Of a stretch of DNA of 6,228 bases, positions 1 through 5,360 are shown in pieces. Below the pieces are notes generated by a model. It saw only the letters and a list, made by a program, of their open reading frames with translations, did no database searches and was not told where the DNA came from. Source of the DNA: DASPOF01 sp035626155 (lineage in GTDB: Bacteria; Desulfobacterota; Binatia; Binatales; Binataceae); contig DASPOF010000137.1 of the NCBI GenBank assembly GCA_035626155.1, positions 1-6,228 on the forward strand. The letters are read 5' to 3'. How positions within the stretch are numbered: position 1 is the first letter of the stretch; every line of letters starts with the position of its first letter. A program made the position numbers and the translations under genes.

Positions 1-1008
1 GTCGAGGCGCATCGGCTCGACGCGCTCGATGCGGACCGGATCGTCTATCGTTCGCACGCCGAGATGGCCGACGGGCTTTCCCGGATGCTTGGGGGCGCGC
101 GGCGGATCGCGATGAACTATTCGCCGCTTGGCGCGATCCCGTCGGTTTCGCGCGTCGATGGGGGCACGCTCGAACTGGTTCGTTCGCTGGGTGTCGAGGT
201 GATTTCGGCGGCCGACCTGATTCAGCGCTTCGAGGCGGCGCTCACCCCCGCGCAACTGGCGGGCCATCGCCGCGCGGGCATCGCGCTGCGCATGATCGTG
301 GCAGAGACCTTTGCCGAAATCGCGCGCCGCGCGACGGCTGACCTGGGCGCAACCGAACTTGGGATTCAGGCATTCGTGATCGACCGGATCGCAGCGCACG
401 GACTGGTGACGCTCACCCCGCCGATCGTCGCGGTCAACGCGCATAGCGCCGATCCTCACTTCGAGCCTTCCGCCGGGGGCGATGCGCCGATTCGGCGCGG
501 CGACTTCGTGCTGCTCGACGTGTGGGCGAAAGAGCCGGGCCCCGACTCGATTTACGCCGACATCACGTGGACCGCATTTGTGGATGAGCACGTTCCCGAT
601 GAGCACGCGCACATCTTCGAGATCGTGGCTCGCGCCCGCGACGCCGCGATCTTGCTCGTGCACGAGCGCGTCGCCGCCGGGCGGCCGGTCAGCGGCGTCG
701 AGGGCGACCGCGCGGCGCGCGCCGTCATCGAGCAGGCGGGCTTCGGCGATGCGTTCGTGCATCGCACGGGCCATTCCATCGGGCGTGAGGTTCACGGGAT
801 GGGCGCAAACCTCGATTCGCTGGAGGCGCCCGACGATCGCATGCTCATCGAGGGCACCTGCTTTTCGGTCGAACCGGGCATCTATCTTCCCGGGCGCTTC
901 GGGGTGCGCAGCGAGGTGAATATGACGATCGAGAACGGGCGCGCGGAGGTGACCGGCGCCCCGCCGCAGGCCGTGATCGTGGCGCTGCTCGCGCGCCGCG
1001 CTTCCTGA
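1..1008 (+). CDS. M24-family metallopeptidase, Xaa-Pro aminopeptidase/dipeptidase-like (5' end outside window)
   Basis: Metallopeptidase of the pita-bread fold, expected to remove an N-terminal residue preceding proline or to split Xaa-Pro dipeptides in the cytoplasm. The frame is open from base 1, so the gene very likely begins upstream. The first ATG (base 64) lies inside a region that still reads like the non-catalytic N-terminal domain. Counting from that ATG, the five metal ligands of the family are all present: D152 (LLDVWAKE), D166 (YADITWT), H237 (HRTGHSIG), E270 (FSVEPGIY) and E284 (VRSEVNM). H127 and H244 sit where the family has its substrate and proton-shuttle histidines. The catalytic domain is therefore intact and probably active. 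The terminal GTP-like or RNA-binding extensions of other M24 branches are absent. The 335 residues visible fit the usual 350-400. The next gene starts 33 bases downstream on the same strand. Family assignment is firm; exact substrate is not known. Confidence 0.9.
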   Translation, partial: VEAHRLDALDADRIVYRSHAEMADGLSRMLGGARRIAMNYSPLGAIPSVSRVDGGTLELVRSLGVEVISAADLIQRFEAALTPAQLAGHRRAGIALRMIVAETFAEIARRATADLGATELGIQAFVIDRIAAHGLVTLTPPIVAVNAHSADPHFEPSAGGDAPIRRGDFVLLDVWAKEPGPDSIYADITWTAFVDEHVPDEHAHIFEIVARARDAAILLVHERVAAGRPVSGVEGDRAARAVIEQAGFGDAFVHRTGHSIGREVHGMGANLDSLEAPDDRMLIEGTCFSVEPGIYLPGRFGVRSEVNMTIENGRAEVTGAPPQAVIVALLARRAS

Positions 1009-1041
1009 GCGAATCAGAGGGCGCCCGCAGCGCAAGCTTGA

Positions 1042-1746
1042 ATGATCCGCGCGATGATATTCGATCTCGACGGCACGCTCGCCGACACCGAGCCGCTTCA
1101 TCTGGCGGCGTTCAACGATGTGCTGCGCGATCGGGGGATCGAGATTCCTCGCGACGAATACTTCTCGCGCCTGGTCGGATTGGACGATCGCGATTGCTTC
1201 GCAGCGGTGCTCGCGAACCGGGGCCAGCAAGCCGGAGCGCGGGAGATAGGCGATCTCATCGCGCGCAAGACCGCCGTCTATCAGCGGATGATCGCCAATC
1301 GCGACGTGCTCTACCCCGGCGCCGAGCGGTTCCTGCGCCGATGCGCCGCGCGGTTTCCCCTCCTGCTCGCTACCGGCACGCTAAGAGCCGAGGCGGAGAT
1401 TATCCTGGGGCGCGCCGGCATTCGGCCGCTGTTCCTCGATATCGTCACGGCCGAGGACGTCGCGCGCGGCAAGCCCGATCCCGCAGGCTTCGTCGCCACG
1501 CTCGGACGGATCGATTCCCTGCTCGCCCGCCGCCCCGCGATTCAACCCGCCGAGTGCCTGGTCGTCGAGGACACCGGCGCCGGGATCGAAGCGGCGCATC
1601 GCGCTGGGATGAAAGTGCTCGCGGTGTGCCATACCGCGCCGGCCCCGGCGCTCGCCGCGGCCGATGCCGTGTGCAGTACGATCAATGACATCGACCTCGA
1701 CGCGCTGGTCGGCCGGTTCGCCGGCGGAGAAGGAGGACGACGATGA
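1042..1746 (+). CDS. HAD-superfamily phosphatase (subfamily IA, beta-phosphoglucomutase/phosphoglycolate phosphatase-like)
   Basis: Cytoplasmic Mg2+-dependent phosphohydrolase of 234 residues that acts through an aspartyl-phosphate intermediate. All HAD motifs are visible: motif I FDLDGTLADTE with nucleophile D8 and acid/base D10; motif II T111 in LLATGT; motif III K144 in GKPDP; motif IV E176-D177 in VVEDTGAGIEAA. Residues about 15-90 form the helical C1 cap, which sets substrate choice. An in-frame TGA directly abuts the ATG (bases 1039-1041), so the protein cannot start earlier. A second ATG four codons on (base 1054) is the only nearby alternative. No good ribosome-binding site precedes either; an AGAGG at 1016-1020 is too far away. 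The stop overlaps the start of the following GST-like gene, indicating co-translation. The substrate could be a sugar phosphate, phosphoglycolate or another small phosphate ester; sequence alone does not decide. Confidence 0.9.
   Translation: MIRAMIFDLDGTLADTEPLHLAAFNDVLRDRGIEIPRDEYFSRLVGLDDRDCFAAVLANRGQQAGAREIGDLIARKTAVYQRMIANRDVLYPGAERFLRRCAARFPLLLATGTLRAEAEIILGRAGIRPLFLDIVTAEDVARGKPDPAGFVATLGRIDSLLARRPAIQPAECLVVEDTGAGIEAAHRAGMKVLAVCHTAPAPALAAADAVCSTINDIDLDALVGRFAGGEGGRR
1731..1736 (+). promoter_or_regulatory. Strong ribosome-binding site for the GST-like gene, inside the HAD gene
   Basis: AGGAGG is a full anti-16S match, six bases ahead of the ATG at 1743. It lies within the last codons of the HAD gene. 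The ATG shares the four bases ATGA with the HAD stop. This fixes the GST start and points to translational coupling of the two genes. Confidence 0.85.
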
Positions 1747-2408
1747 AGGCACGGCTGTATCAGTTCGTCACGAGCCCGTTCTGCGCCAAGGTCCGCAAGA
1801 TTCTCGATTTCAAGGGCGTCGATTACGAAGTGATCGAGGTCGATTACGTGGAGCGCAAGGAACTCGTGCTCGCGTCGGGACAGATCATGGTGCCGGCGCT
1901 GACGCTCGAGAGCGGCGAGACGATTTTCGATTCCGCGCGAATTGCGATGCGGCTGGAGGAGCTCTATCCCGACCCGACGCTCTTTCCGCCCACCTGGCGC
2001 GGCATCCATCTCGCGCTCGCCGACTACATCGACAACCAGCTCGAGGACGCTCTGTACCGCGCGGCAATTCCCGACCAGGTCGCGCACTGGCGCAAGATGG
2101 GCAAGGATCGCGAGGCGCTGTGGCGGCTGATTCGCGAACGCCGCTTCGGCGCCGGCTTCGTCGACCGGATGCTCGCCGAGGCGGATGCGAACCGGCGCCG
2201 CGCGGGCGAGGCGCTCGCACCGTTCGAGGACGCGCTTTCGGACCGCGCATTCCTGCTCGGGCGAATCGGGCTTGCGGACTTCGCGCTTTACGGGCAGCTT
2301 TGGTACTTCGCGCTGACCGGCGAACTCAAAATCCCCGGGGAGTGCAAGAACCTGCGCGCGTTCTTCGGCCGGATGGATCGCATCTCCTCGGCTCCCGAAG
2401 CCATTTAG
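1743..2408 (+). CDS. Glutathione S-transferase-like protein with SPFC active-site motif
   Basis: Two-domain GST-fold protein of 221 residues, predicted cytoplasmic, acting in glutathione conjugation or thiol-disulfide chemistry. Residues 1-80 are the thioredoxin-like domain: beta strand, S11-P12-F13-C14, the cis-proline loop V50-P51-A52-L53, and D63-S64 where GSTs bind the gamma-glutamyl group. Residues about 88-215 are the all-helical C-terminal domain with the capping-box region LLGRIGLADFALYG (D179). The N-terminus (LYQFVTSPFCAKVRKILDFKGVDYEVIEV) looks more like the glutaredoxin-type domain of prostaglandin E synthase-2-like proteins than like classical alpha/mu/pi GSTs. Ser occupies the place of the first, nucleophilic Cys. 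Translation starts within the HAD stop codon behind a strong Shine-Dalgarno. The TAG stop is the first three bases of a long inverted repeat, so the original C-terminus may have been altered. Substrate unknown. Confidence 0.88.
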   Translation: MKARLYQFVTSPFCAKVRKILDFKGVDYEVIEVDYVERKELVLASGQIMVPALTLESGETIFDSARIAMRLEELYPDPTLFPPTWRGIHLALADYIDNQLEDALYRAAIPDQVAHWRKMGKDREALWRLIRERRFGAGFVDRMLAEADANRRRAGEALAPFEDALSDRAFLLGRIGLADFALYGQLWYFALTGELKIPGECKNLRAFFGRMDRISSAPEAI

Positions 2409-2471
2409 CAGGATGTTGAGAAAACCCCGATCATCGCAGCTCGACCGCGGCGAGATCTCAACATCCTGCTA
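2406..2471. repeat. Perfect 16-bp inverted repeat with 34-base loop (MITE/REP-like element or bidirectional terminator)
   Basis: The left arm TAGCAGGATGTTGAGA (2406-2421) is the exact reverse complement of the right arm TCTCAACATCCTGCTA (2456-2471). The loop 2422-2455 contains a further possible short stem (TCGC 2434-2437 with GCGA 2450-2453). It sits between the ends of the converging GST-like and VanZ-like genes and overlaps the GST stop codon. No T-run follows the stem on either strand, so it is not a textbook intrinsic terminator. The arms are less GC-rich than the surroundings. Perfect terminal symmetry and small size suggest a dispersed non-coding repeat such as a MITE or REP unit. A termination or mRNA-end-protection role is equally possible. 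The repeat itself is certain; its nature is inferred. Confidence 0.8.
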
Positions 2472-2478
2472 GCTCGGG

Positions 2479-2922
2479 TCACGCGGTTGCTTCCCGCACC
2501 GCGGAGTGCAGGAAGCCCCCGAACATCGCGCCCGTTGAATCCAGCGCGACATCGTACAGCGACGCCGTCCGTCCCGGCACGAACGCCTGGTGGCCCTCAT
2601 CGAGCAACGCGTACACCACGCAAAGCATCAGCGCCGCGTACGGCCGCCCTTCCATCGGCCCGCGAATCAGCAGCCAGAAGAGAATCCCGTACTCGGTGAA
2701 GTGCGCGGCCTTGCGTATGAGCGCGTGCGCCACGTCCGCCGCCGGCCCCGCCAGTCGCGGAAACAGCCAGAGCAAAATCGGATCGATTATCCGCGCCGTG
2801 TTCGCCGCGGAAAACGCCGAGGTCGATAGCACGAAGATGACCGCGCCCCACACGATGACCGGCAACCACTGCTCCAGCATCTCGCGTTTCCAGCCACCAG
2901 GGTGCGCAAACTGTGATTCCAT
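2479..2922 (-). CDS. VanZ-like family integral membrane protein
   Basis: Small polytopic inner-membrane protein of the VanZ-like family (named for the teicoplanin-resistance accessory VanZ; the role of most members is unknown). With the start chosen here it is 147 residues. Hydrophobic segments lie near residues 19-37, 70-86, 93-107 and 124-138. Family signatures are clear: RKAAHFTEYGILFW (K71, H74, E77, Y78) and LLDEGHQAFVPGRTASLYDVALDSTGAMFG (D108-E109, Q112, R118, D124, D128). The frame stays open to an ATG at 3075, but that adds a polar, non-conserved leader nearly reaching the divergent zwf gene. The ATG at 2922 has a TAAGG nine bases ahead, and the family length is about 120-150. A further ATG at 2880 is also possible. 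No van genes are nearby, so antibiotic resistance should not be assumed. Family confident, start less so. Confidence 0.85.
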   Translation of the reverse strand: MESQFAHPGGWKREMLEQWLPVIVWGAVIFVLSTSAFSAANTARIIDPILLWLFPRLAGPAADVAHALIRKAAHFTEYGILFWLLIRGPMEGRPYAALMLCVVYALLDEGHQAFVPGRTASLYDVALDSTGAMFGGFLHSAVREATA

Positions 2923-3092
2923 TATGCGATGCCTTACGCGGACAAACCCGCTAGACTTGAGAGCATAGGTGATGACAGACGCGATGCGAACGGGCTCATA
3001 CGCGCGCTTGACTTGATGATTATCAGCCGCGGCGCGCCCGTTCCAGCCGCATCCCGAAACCGATCGCGACCGCAAGAGGACTCGATCGAGCC
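2923..3092. promoter_or_regulatory. Divergent intergenic region between VanZ-like gene and zwf
   Basis: This 170-base stretch separates two genes transcribed away from each other, so it should hold both promoters. On the minus strand GATAAT (3024 to 3019) resembles a -10 box, with a poor -35 (CTGGAA, 16 bases further up). On the plus strand TTGACT (3008-3013) resembles a -35 box but has no acceptable -10 at normal spacing. AGAGGA at 3075-3080 is the probable zwf ribosome-binding site, twelve bases from the GTG. An in-frame TGA at 3009-3011 limits how far zwf could extend upstream. The promoter role follows from gene orientation; exact elements are weak. Confidence 0.4.
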
Positions 3093-4610
3093 GTGGATCA
3101 TCCGCTGACGATTCAGCCCAACCGCCCCACCCCGCCGTGCACGATCGTGATCTTCGGCGCCTCCGGCGATCTGGCCAGGCGCAAGCTGCTGCCCGCGCTT
3201 TACAACCTGGTGCATTGCGGAAAAGGAATGATGCCGGCGCGCAGCGCGGTGCTCGGGTTCGCGCGCACGCCGCTCACCTCCGACCAGTTTTGCTCCACCG
3301 CTCGCGAGGCGGTGGACCGATTCTCGCGGCTCAAGGTCGAGGAGGACTGCTGGCAGAGCTTCGTCCAGAGTCTCGGCTATCTTGGCGGCCTCGATCAGCC
3401 CGACGGATTCAGGCGGCTGCGCGAGCGTCTGGAACAGACCGAGCGCGAGCGTGGAATTCCCGAGAACCGGATCTACTATCTCTCGGTTCCGCCCGAGGCG
3501 TACAGCGACTGCGTCGCCCGCCTTGCCGCCGAGGGAATGATCGCTCCGGCCAATGCGCCGCACTTCACGCGAGTGGTGGTCGAGAAACCGATCGGCCACG
3601 ATCTTCCAAGCGCGCTCGAAATCAATCGCACCCTGCGCAAGCATCTCGACGAGTCCCAGATTTTCCGAATCGATCATTACCTCGGCAAGGAGACCGTCCA
3701 GAACCTGCTCGTGCTTCGCTTCGCCAACTCGATCTTCGAGCGCCTGTGGGGCAGCCGCAACGTCGATCACGTGCAGATCACCGTGGCGGAGAGCGAGGGC
3801 GTGGGCACCCGCGCCGGCTACTACGACCACTCCGGCGCACTGCGCGACATGGTGCAGAACCACCTGCTGCAACTGCTCACCCTGCTCACGATGGAGGCGC
3901 CGGTGTCGCTCGATGCTATCGCGGTCCGCGAGGGCAAGCTCAACGTGCTGCGCGCGCTCCGCCCGATTCGCGCCGAGCTCGCGCGCACGCAGACGGTTCG
4001 CGCGCGCTACTCGGCGGGGCAGGTGGATGGAGTCGAGGTGCCGGGTTACCTCGATGAGCGCGGCGTGGCCGCCCACTCGCGCACCGAGACGTTCACCGCG
4101 CTCAAGCTCTATGTCGATAACTGGCGATGGTCCGGCGTGCCGTTTTACGTCCGCACCGGCAAGCGGCTCGGGCGCCGCGCAAGCTCGATCATCGTGCAAT
4201 TCCGCGACGTGCCGAAAATCCTGTTCAACCGCGACGCGAACCTGCCGTCCAACCTGCTGACCCTGCGCATCCAGCCCGACGAGGGCTTCTCGTTCGATGT
4301 GATCGCAAAGCAGCCCGGCCTGGACCTCGGTCTGCGTCCGGTCCGGATGAATCTCAGTTATGCGAGCGCGTTTGGAGAACCGTCGCCCGACGCTTACGAG
4401 CGCCTGCTGCTCGACGTGATGAACGGCGATCACACGCTCTTCCCAAGCGGTGCGTTCGTGCAGAAATCGTGGGAGTTCATCCAGGGTATCCTCGACGCGT
4501 GGGCCGACGATGCGCGCGTGCCAATCGAGGAGTACCCTTGCGGCAGTTGGGGACCGCGCGCGGCGGATGCGCTGATTGCCGCGGACGGCCGCGCCTGGCG
4601 CGAGCCGTGA
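3093..4610 (+). CDS. zwf: Glucose-6-phosphate 1-dehydrogenase
   Basis: Cytoplasmic enzyme that oxidises glucose 6-phosphate to 6-phosphogluconolactone with NADP+ (some bacterial forms also use NAD+), the entry to the oxidative pentose-phosphate and Entner-Doudoroff pathways. Length 505 residues, normal for the family. The N-terminal Rossmann domain opens with IVIFGASGDLARRKLLPALY (G22, S24-G25-D26). EKPIGHD (164-170, K165) and the signature RIDHYLGKE (192-200) follow. D194, H195 and H246 match the Asp, phosphate-binding His and general-base His of the Leuconostoc enzyme. The C-terminal domain contains VPGYLDE (316-322) and FYVRTGKRL (351-359). The start is GTG: no ATG lies between it and the in-frame stop at 3009, and the length before the Rossmann motif fits known homologues. 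No pgl, gnd, opcA or other pathway gene adjoins it. All catalytic residues are intact, so it should be functional. Confidence 0.97.
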   Translation: MDHPLTIQPNRPTPPCTIVIFGASGDLARRKLLPALYNLVHCGKGMMPARSAVLGFARTPLTSDQFCSTAREAVDRFSRLKVEEDCWQSFVQSLGYLGGLDQPDGFRRLRERLEQTERERGIPENRIYYLSVPPEAYSDCVARLAAEGMIAPANAPHFTRVVVEKPIGHDLPSALEINRTLRKHLDESQIFRIDHYLGKETVQNLLVLRFANSIFERLWGSRNVDHVQITVAESEGVGTRAGYYDHSGALRDMVQNHLLQLLTLLTMEAPVSLDAIAVREGKLNVLRALRPIRAELARTQTVRARYSAGQVDGVEVPGYLDERGVAAHSRTETFTALKLYVDNWRWSGVPFYVRTGKRLGRRASSIIVQFRDVPKILFNRDANLPSNLLTLRIQPDEGFSFDVIAKQPGLDLGLRPVRMNLSYASAFGEPSPDAYERLLLDVMNGDHTLFPSGAFVQKSWEFIQGILDAWADDARVPIEEYPCGSWGPRAADALIAADGRAWREP

Positions 4611-4677
4611 TCGCGCGCGCCACGGAAGCCAAAGCGAACAAAGGGGGAGCGGGCCGCGCTTCGATCCAGCCGCAACC

Positions 4678-4682
4678 GGGGA
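4678..4682 (+). promoter_or_regulatory. Ribosome-binding site deciding the start of the His-rich small gene
   Basis: GGGGA lies seven bases before the ATG at 4690. The alternative in-frame ATG at 4753 is preceded by GATCGCGCGCGAT, with no Shine-Dalgarno-like sequence. This favours the longer protein that includes the six-histidine run. Confidence 0.55.
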
Positions 4683-4689
4683 ATGAGTC

Positions 4690-5031
4690 ATGCCGCACGA
4701 ACATCATCACCATCATCATCAGCCATCTCAGGGTGCACCGATCGCGCGCGATATGAGCGCGCTCAGCGACGAGCAGAAGCGCCGATATCGCCAGCTTGCA
4801 AAAAAGTTCGCCGCCGCGATTGTCGAAACCCGCGAGACCGGCCGCGGCTGGGAGATCACGCTCGCCGAGCGGCGCCTGTCGATGCCCGAGGCGGGCGAGT
4901 GGATTCTGCTCGAGGGCAAGAGCTGTCCGTTCCTGGAGATCGCGATGGAGAGCCGGCCCGGCGCATTCGTGATCAAGCTTGCCGGCCGCGAGGGAGTGAA
5001 GGCCTTCCTCAAGCGCGAGCTTAAGATCTGA
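4690..5031 (+). CDS. Hypothetical small protein with N-terminal six-histidine run
   Basis: I do not recognise this 113-residue protein. It begins MPHEHHHHHHQPSQ, with histidines at positions 3 and 5-10, followed by a flexible Gln/Pro/Gly stretch. Residues 22-50 (MSALSDEQKRRYRQLAKKF onward) look helical and basic. Residues 52-113 alternate short strands and helix (GWEITLAERRLSMPEAGEWILLEG, then FVIKLAGREGVKAFLKREL), suggesting one small alpha/beta domain. There is one cysteine (C80, KSCPF). No signal peptide or membrane segment is visible, so it is probably cytoplasmic. The His run could bind Ni, Zn, Co or Cu, as in His-rich metallochaperones, but no metal-enzyme gene is nearby. Coding character is supported by the ribosome-binding site, codon usage like the neighbours, and tandem placement 79 bases after zwf, with which it may be co-transcribed. 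An alternative start at 4753 would give a 92-residue protein without histidines. Confidence 0.75.
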   Translation: MPHEHHHHHHQPSQGAPIARDMSALSDEQKRRYRQLAKKFAAAIVETRETGRGWEITLAERRLSMPEAGEWILLEGKSCPFLEIAMESRPGAFVIKLAGREGVKAFLKRELKI

Positions 5032-5068
5032 TCCGCTGGCGCCTCGAGCATCGCAGCGCCGGGCGGAT
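5031..5068 (+). terminator. Hairpin immediately after the small gene (possible terminator, no T-run)
   Basis: ATCCGC (5031-5036) pairs with GCGGAT (5063-5068), and GGCGC (5038-5042) with GCGCC (5056-5060), separated by a small internal mismatch. The 13-base loop can form a further CGA/TCG pair. The stem starts on the last base of the stop codon. No T-run follows (GCGGCATCGC), so it would be an atypical terminator, or an RNA-end structure acting with Rho. Confidence 0.4.
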
Positions 5069-5360
5069 GCGGCATCGCATTGTGGCGGCGGTTTCGCGGC
5101 GGCCGTAAAAGTTCAAGCATCACATTCGATTTCGCGGCAGCCGTGGCGCGGCACCGCCGGGAGCATTTTTGCTGTGGAGTGATCCGATCCCGTCGGTTAG
5201 CATTTTTTGCGGCTTGCGCGCCCGCCGGTGACGAAGCCAAACCGCATGATTAAATTCGAATTCTGGCGCTGCGTTTCGCGGTGTCGGAACGCGCCGCCGG
5301 CGATGTGCGCGTATCGGAGCGGATCCTCCCAAACTCGTGGCGCGATCAGAGAGACAATTC
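5032..5360. other. Non-coding stretch upstream of the hydroxyacyl-CoA dehydrogenase gene
   Basis: About 330 bases with no convincing coding frame on either strand. They contain the post-stop hairpin, and TTTCGCGG three times (5092, 5130, 5274). The first two belong to a near-identical 14-mer, TTTCGCGGCGGCCG at 5092-5105 and TTTCGCGGCAGCCG at 5130-5143. There are two similar T-rich words, AGCATTTTTGC (5162-5172) and AGCATTTTTTGC (5199-5210), and an AT-rich patch at 5245-5263 that stands out from the GC-rich surroundings. Together these suggest a regulated leader or promoter for the downstream gene; no known regulator site is recognised. Confidence 0.5.
5228..5256 (+). promoter_or_regulatory. 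Candidate sigma-70-type promoter for the hydroxyacyl-CoA dehydrogenase gene
   Basis: GTGACG (5228-5233, core TGAC of a -35 box) and TAAATT (5251-5256, four of six matches to a -10 box) are separated by 17 bases. They lie in the only AT-rich patch of this intergenic stretch. Transcription would begin near 5263, giving a leader of roughly 100 bases. Each box is a partial match, so this is tentative. Confidence 0.25.

Noticed and set aside
1542..2087. Minus-strand frames of 120-180 codons opposite the HAD and GST-like genes
   Set aside because: They are shadows of two genes with clear motifs and have no independent start signals or recognisable products.
2479..2922. VanZ-like gene as a glycopeptide-resistance locus
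   Set aside because: No vanR, vanS, vanH, vanA or vanX gene is present. VanZ-like proteins are widespread and mostly unrelated to resistance.
2923..3075. N-terminal extension of the VanZ-like protein to the ATG at 3075
   Set aside because: It would add 51 mostly polar residues outside the family's length and fill the divergent promoter region. The ATG at 2922 has a better-placed ribosome-binding site.
2934..4691. A 585-codon open frame on the minus strand opposite zwf
   Set aside because: It lies antisense to an unmistakable zwf, and its Arg/Ala/Glu/His-rich translation shows no domain. In GC-rich DNA the reverse strand of a real gene often lacks stops.
4702..4722. Six-histidine run as a cloning-vector tag or a microsatellite artefact
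   Set aside because: No vector sequence surrounds it, the codons are mixed, and the frame continues into a protein with the same codon character as its neighbours, with ordinary chromosomal genes on both sides.
5162..5210. T-runs (TTTTT at 5166, TTTTTT at 5203) as intrinsic terminators
   Set aside because: No stem of adequate length lies directly before either run. The nearest GC-rich pairing (GCCG/CGGC and GGCG/CGCC near 5141-5159) is only four pairs, and in the plus orientation it lies far from any gene end.
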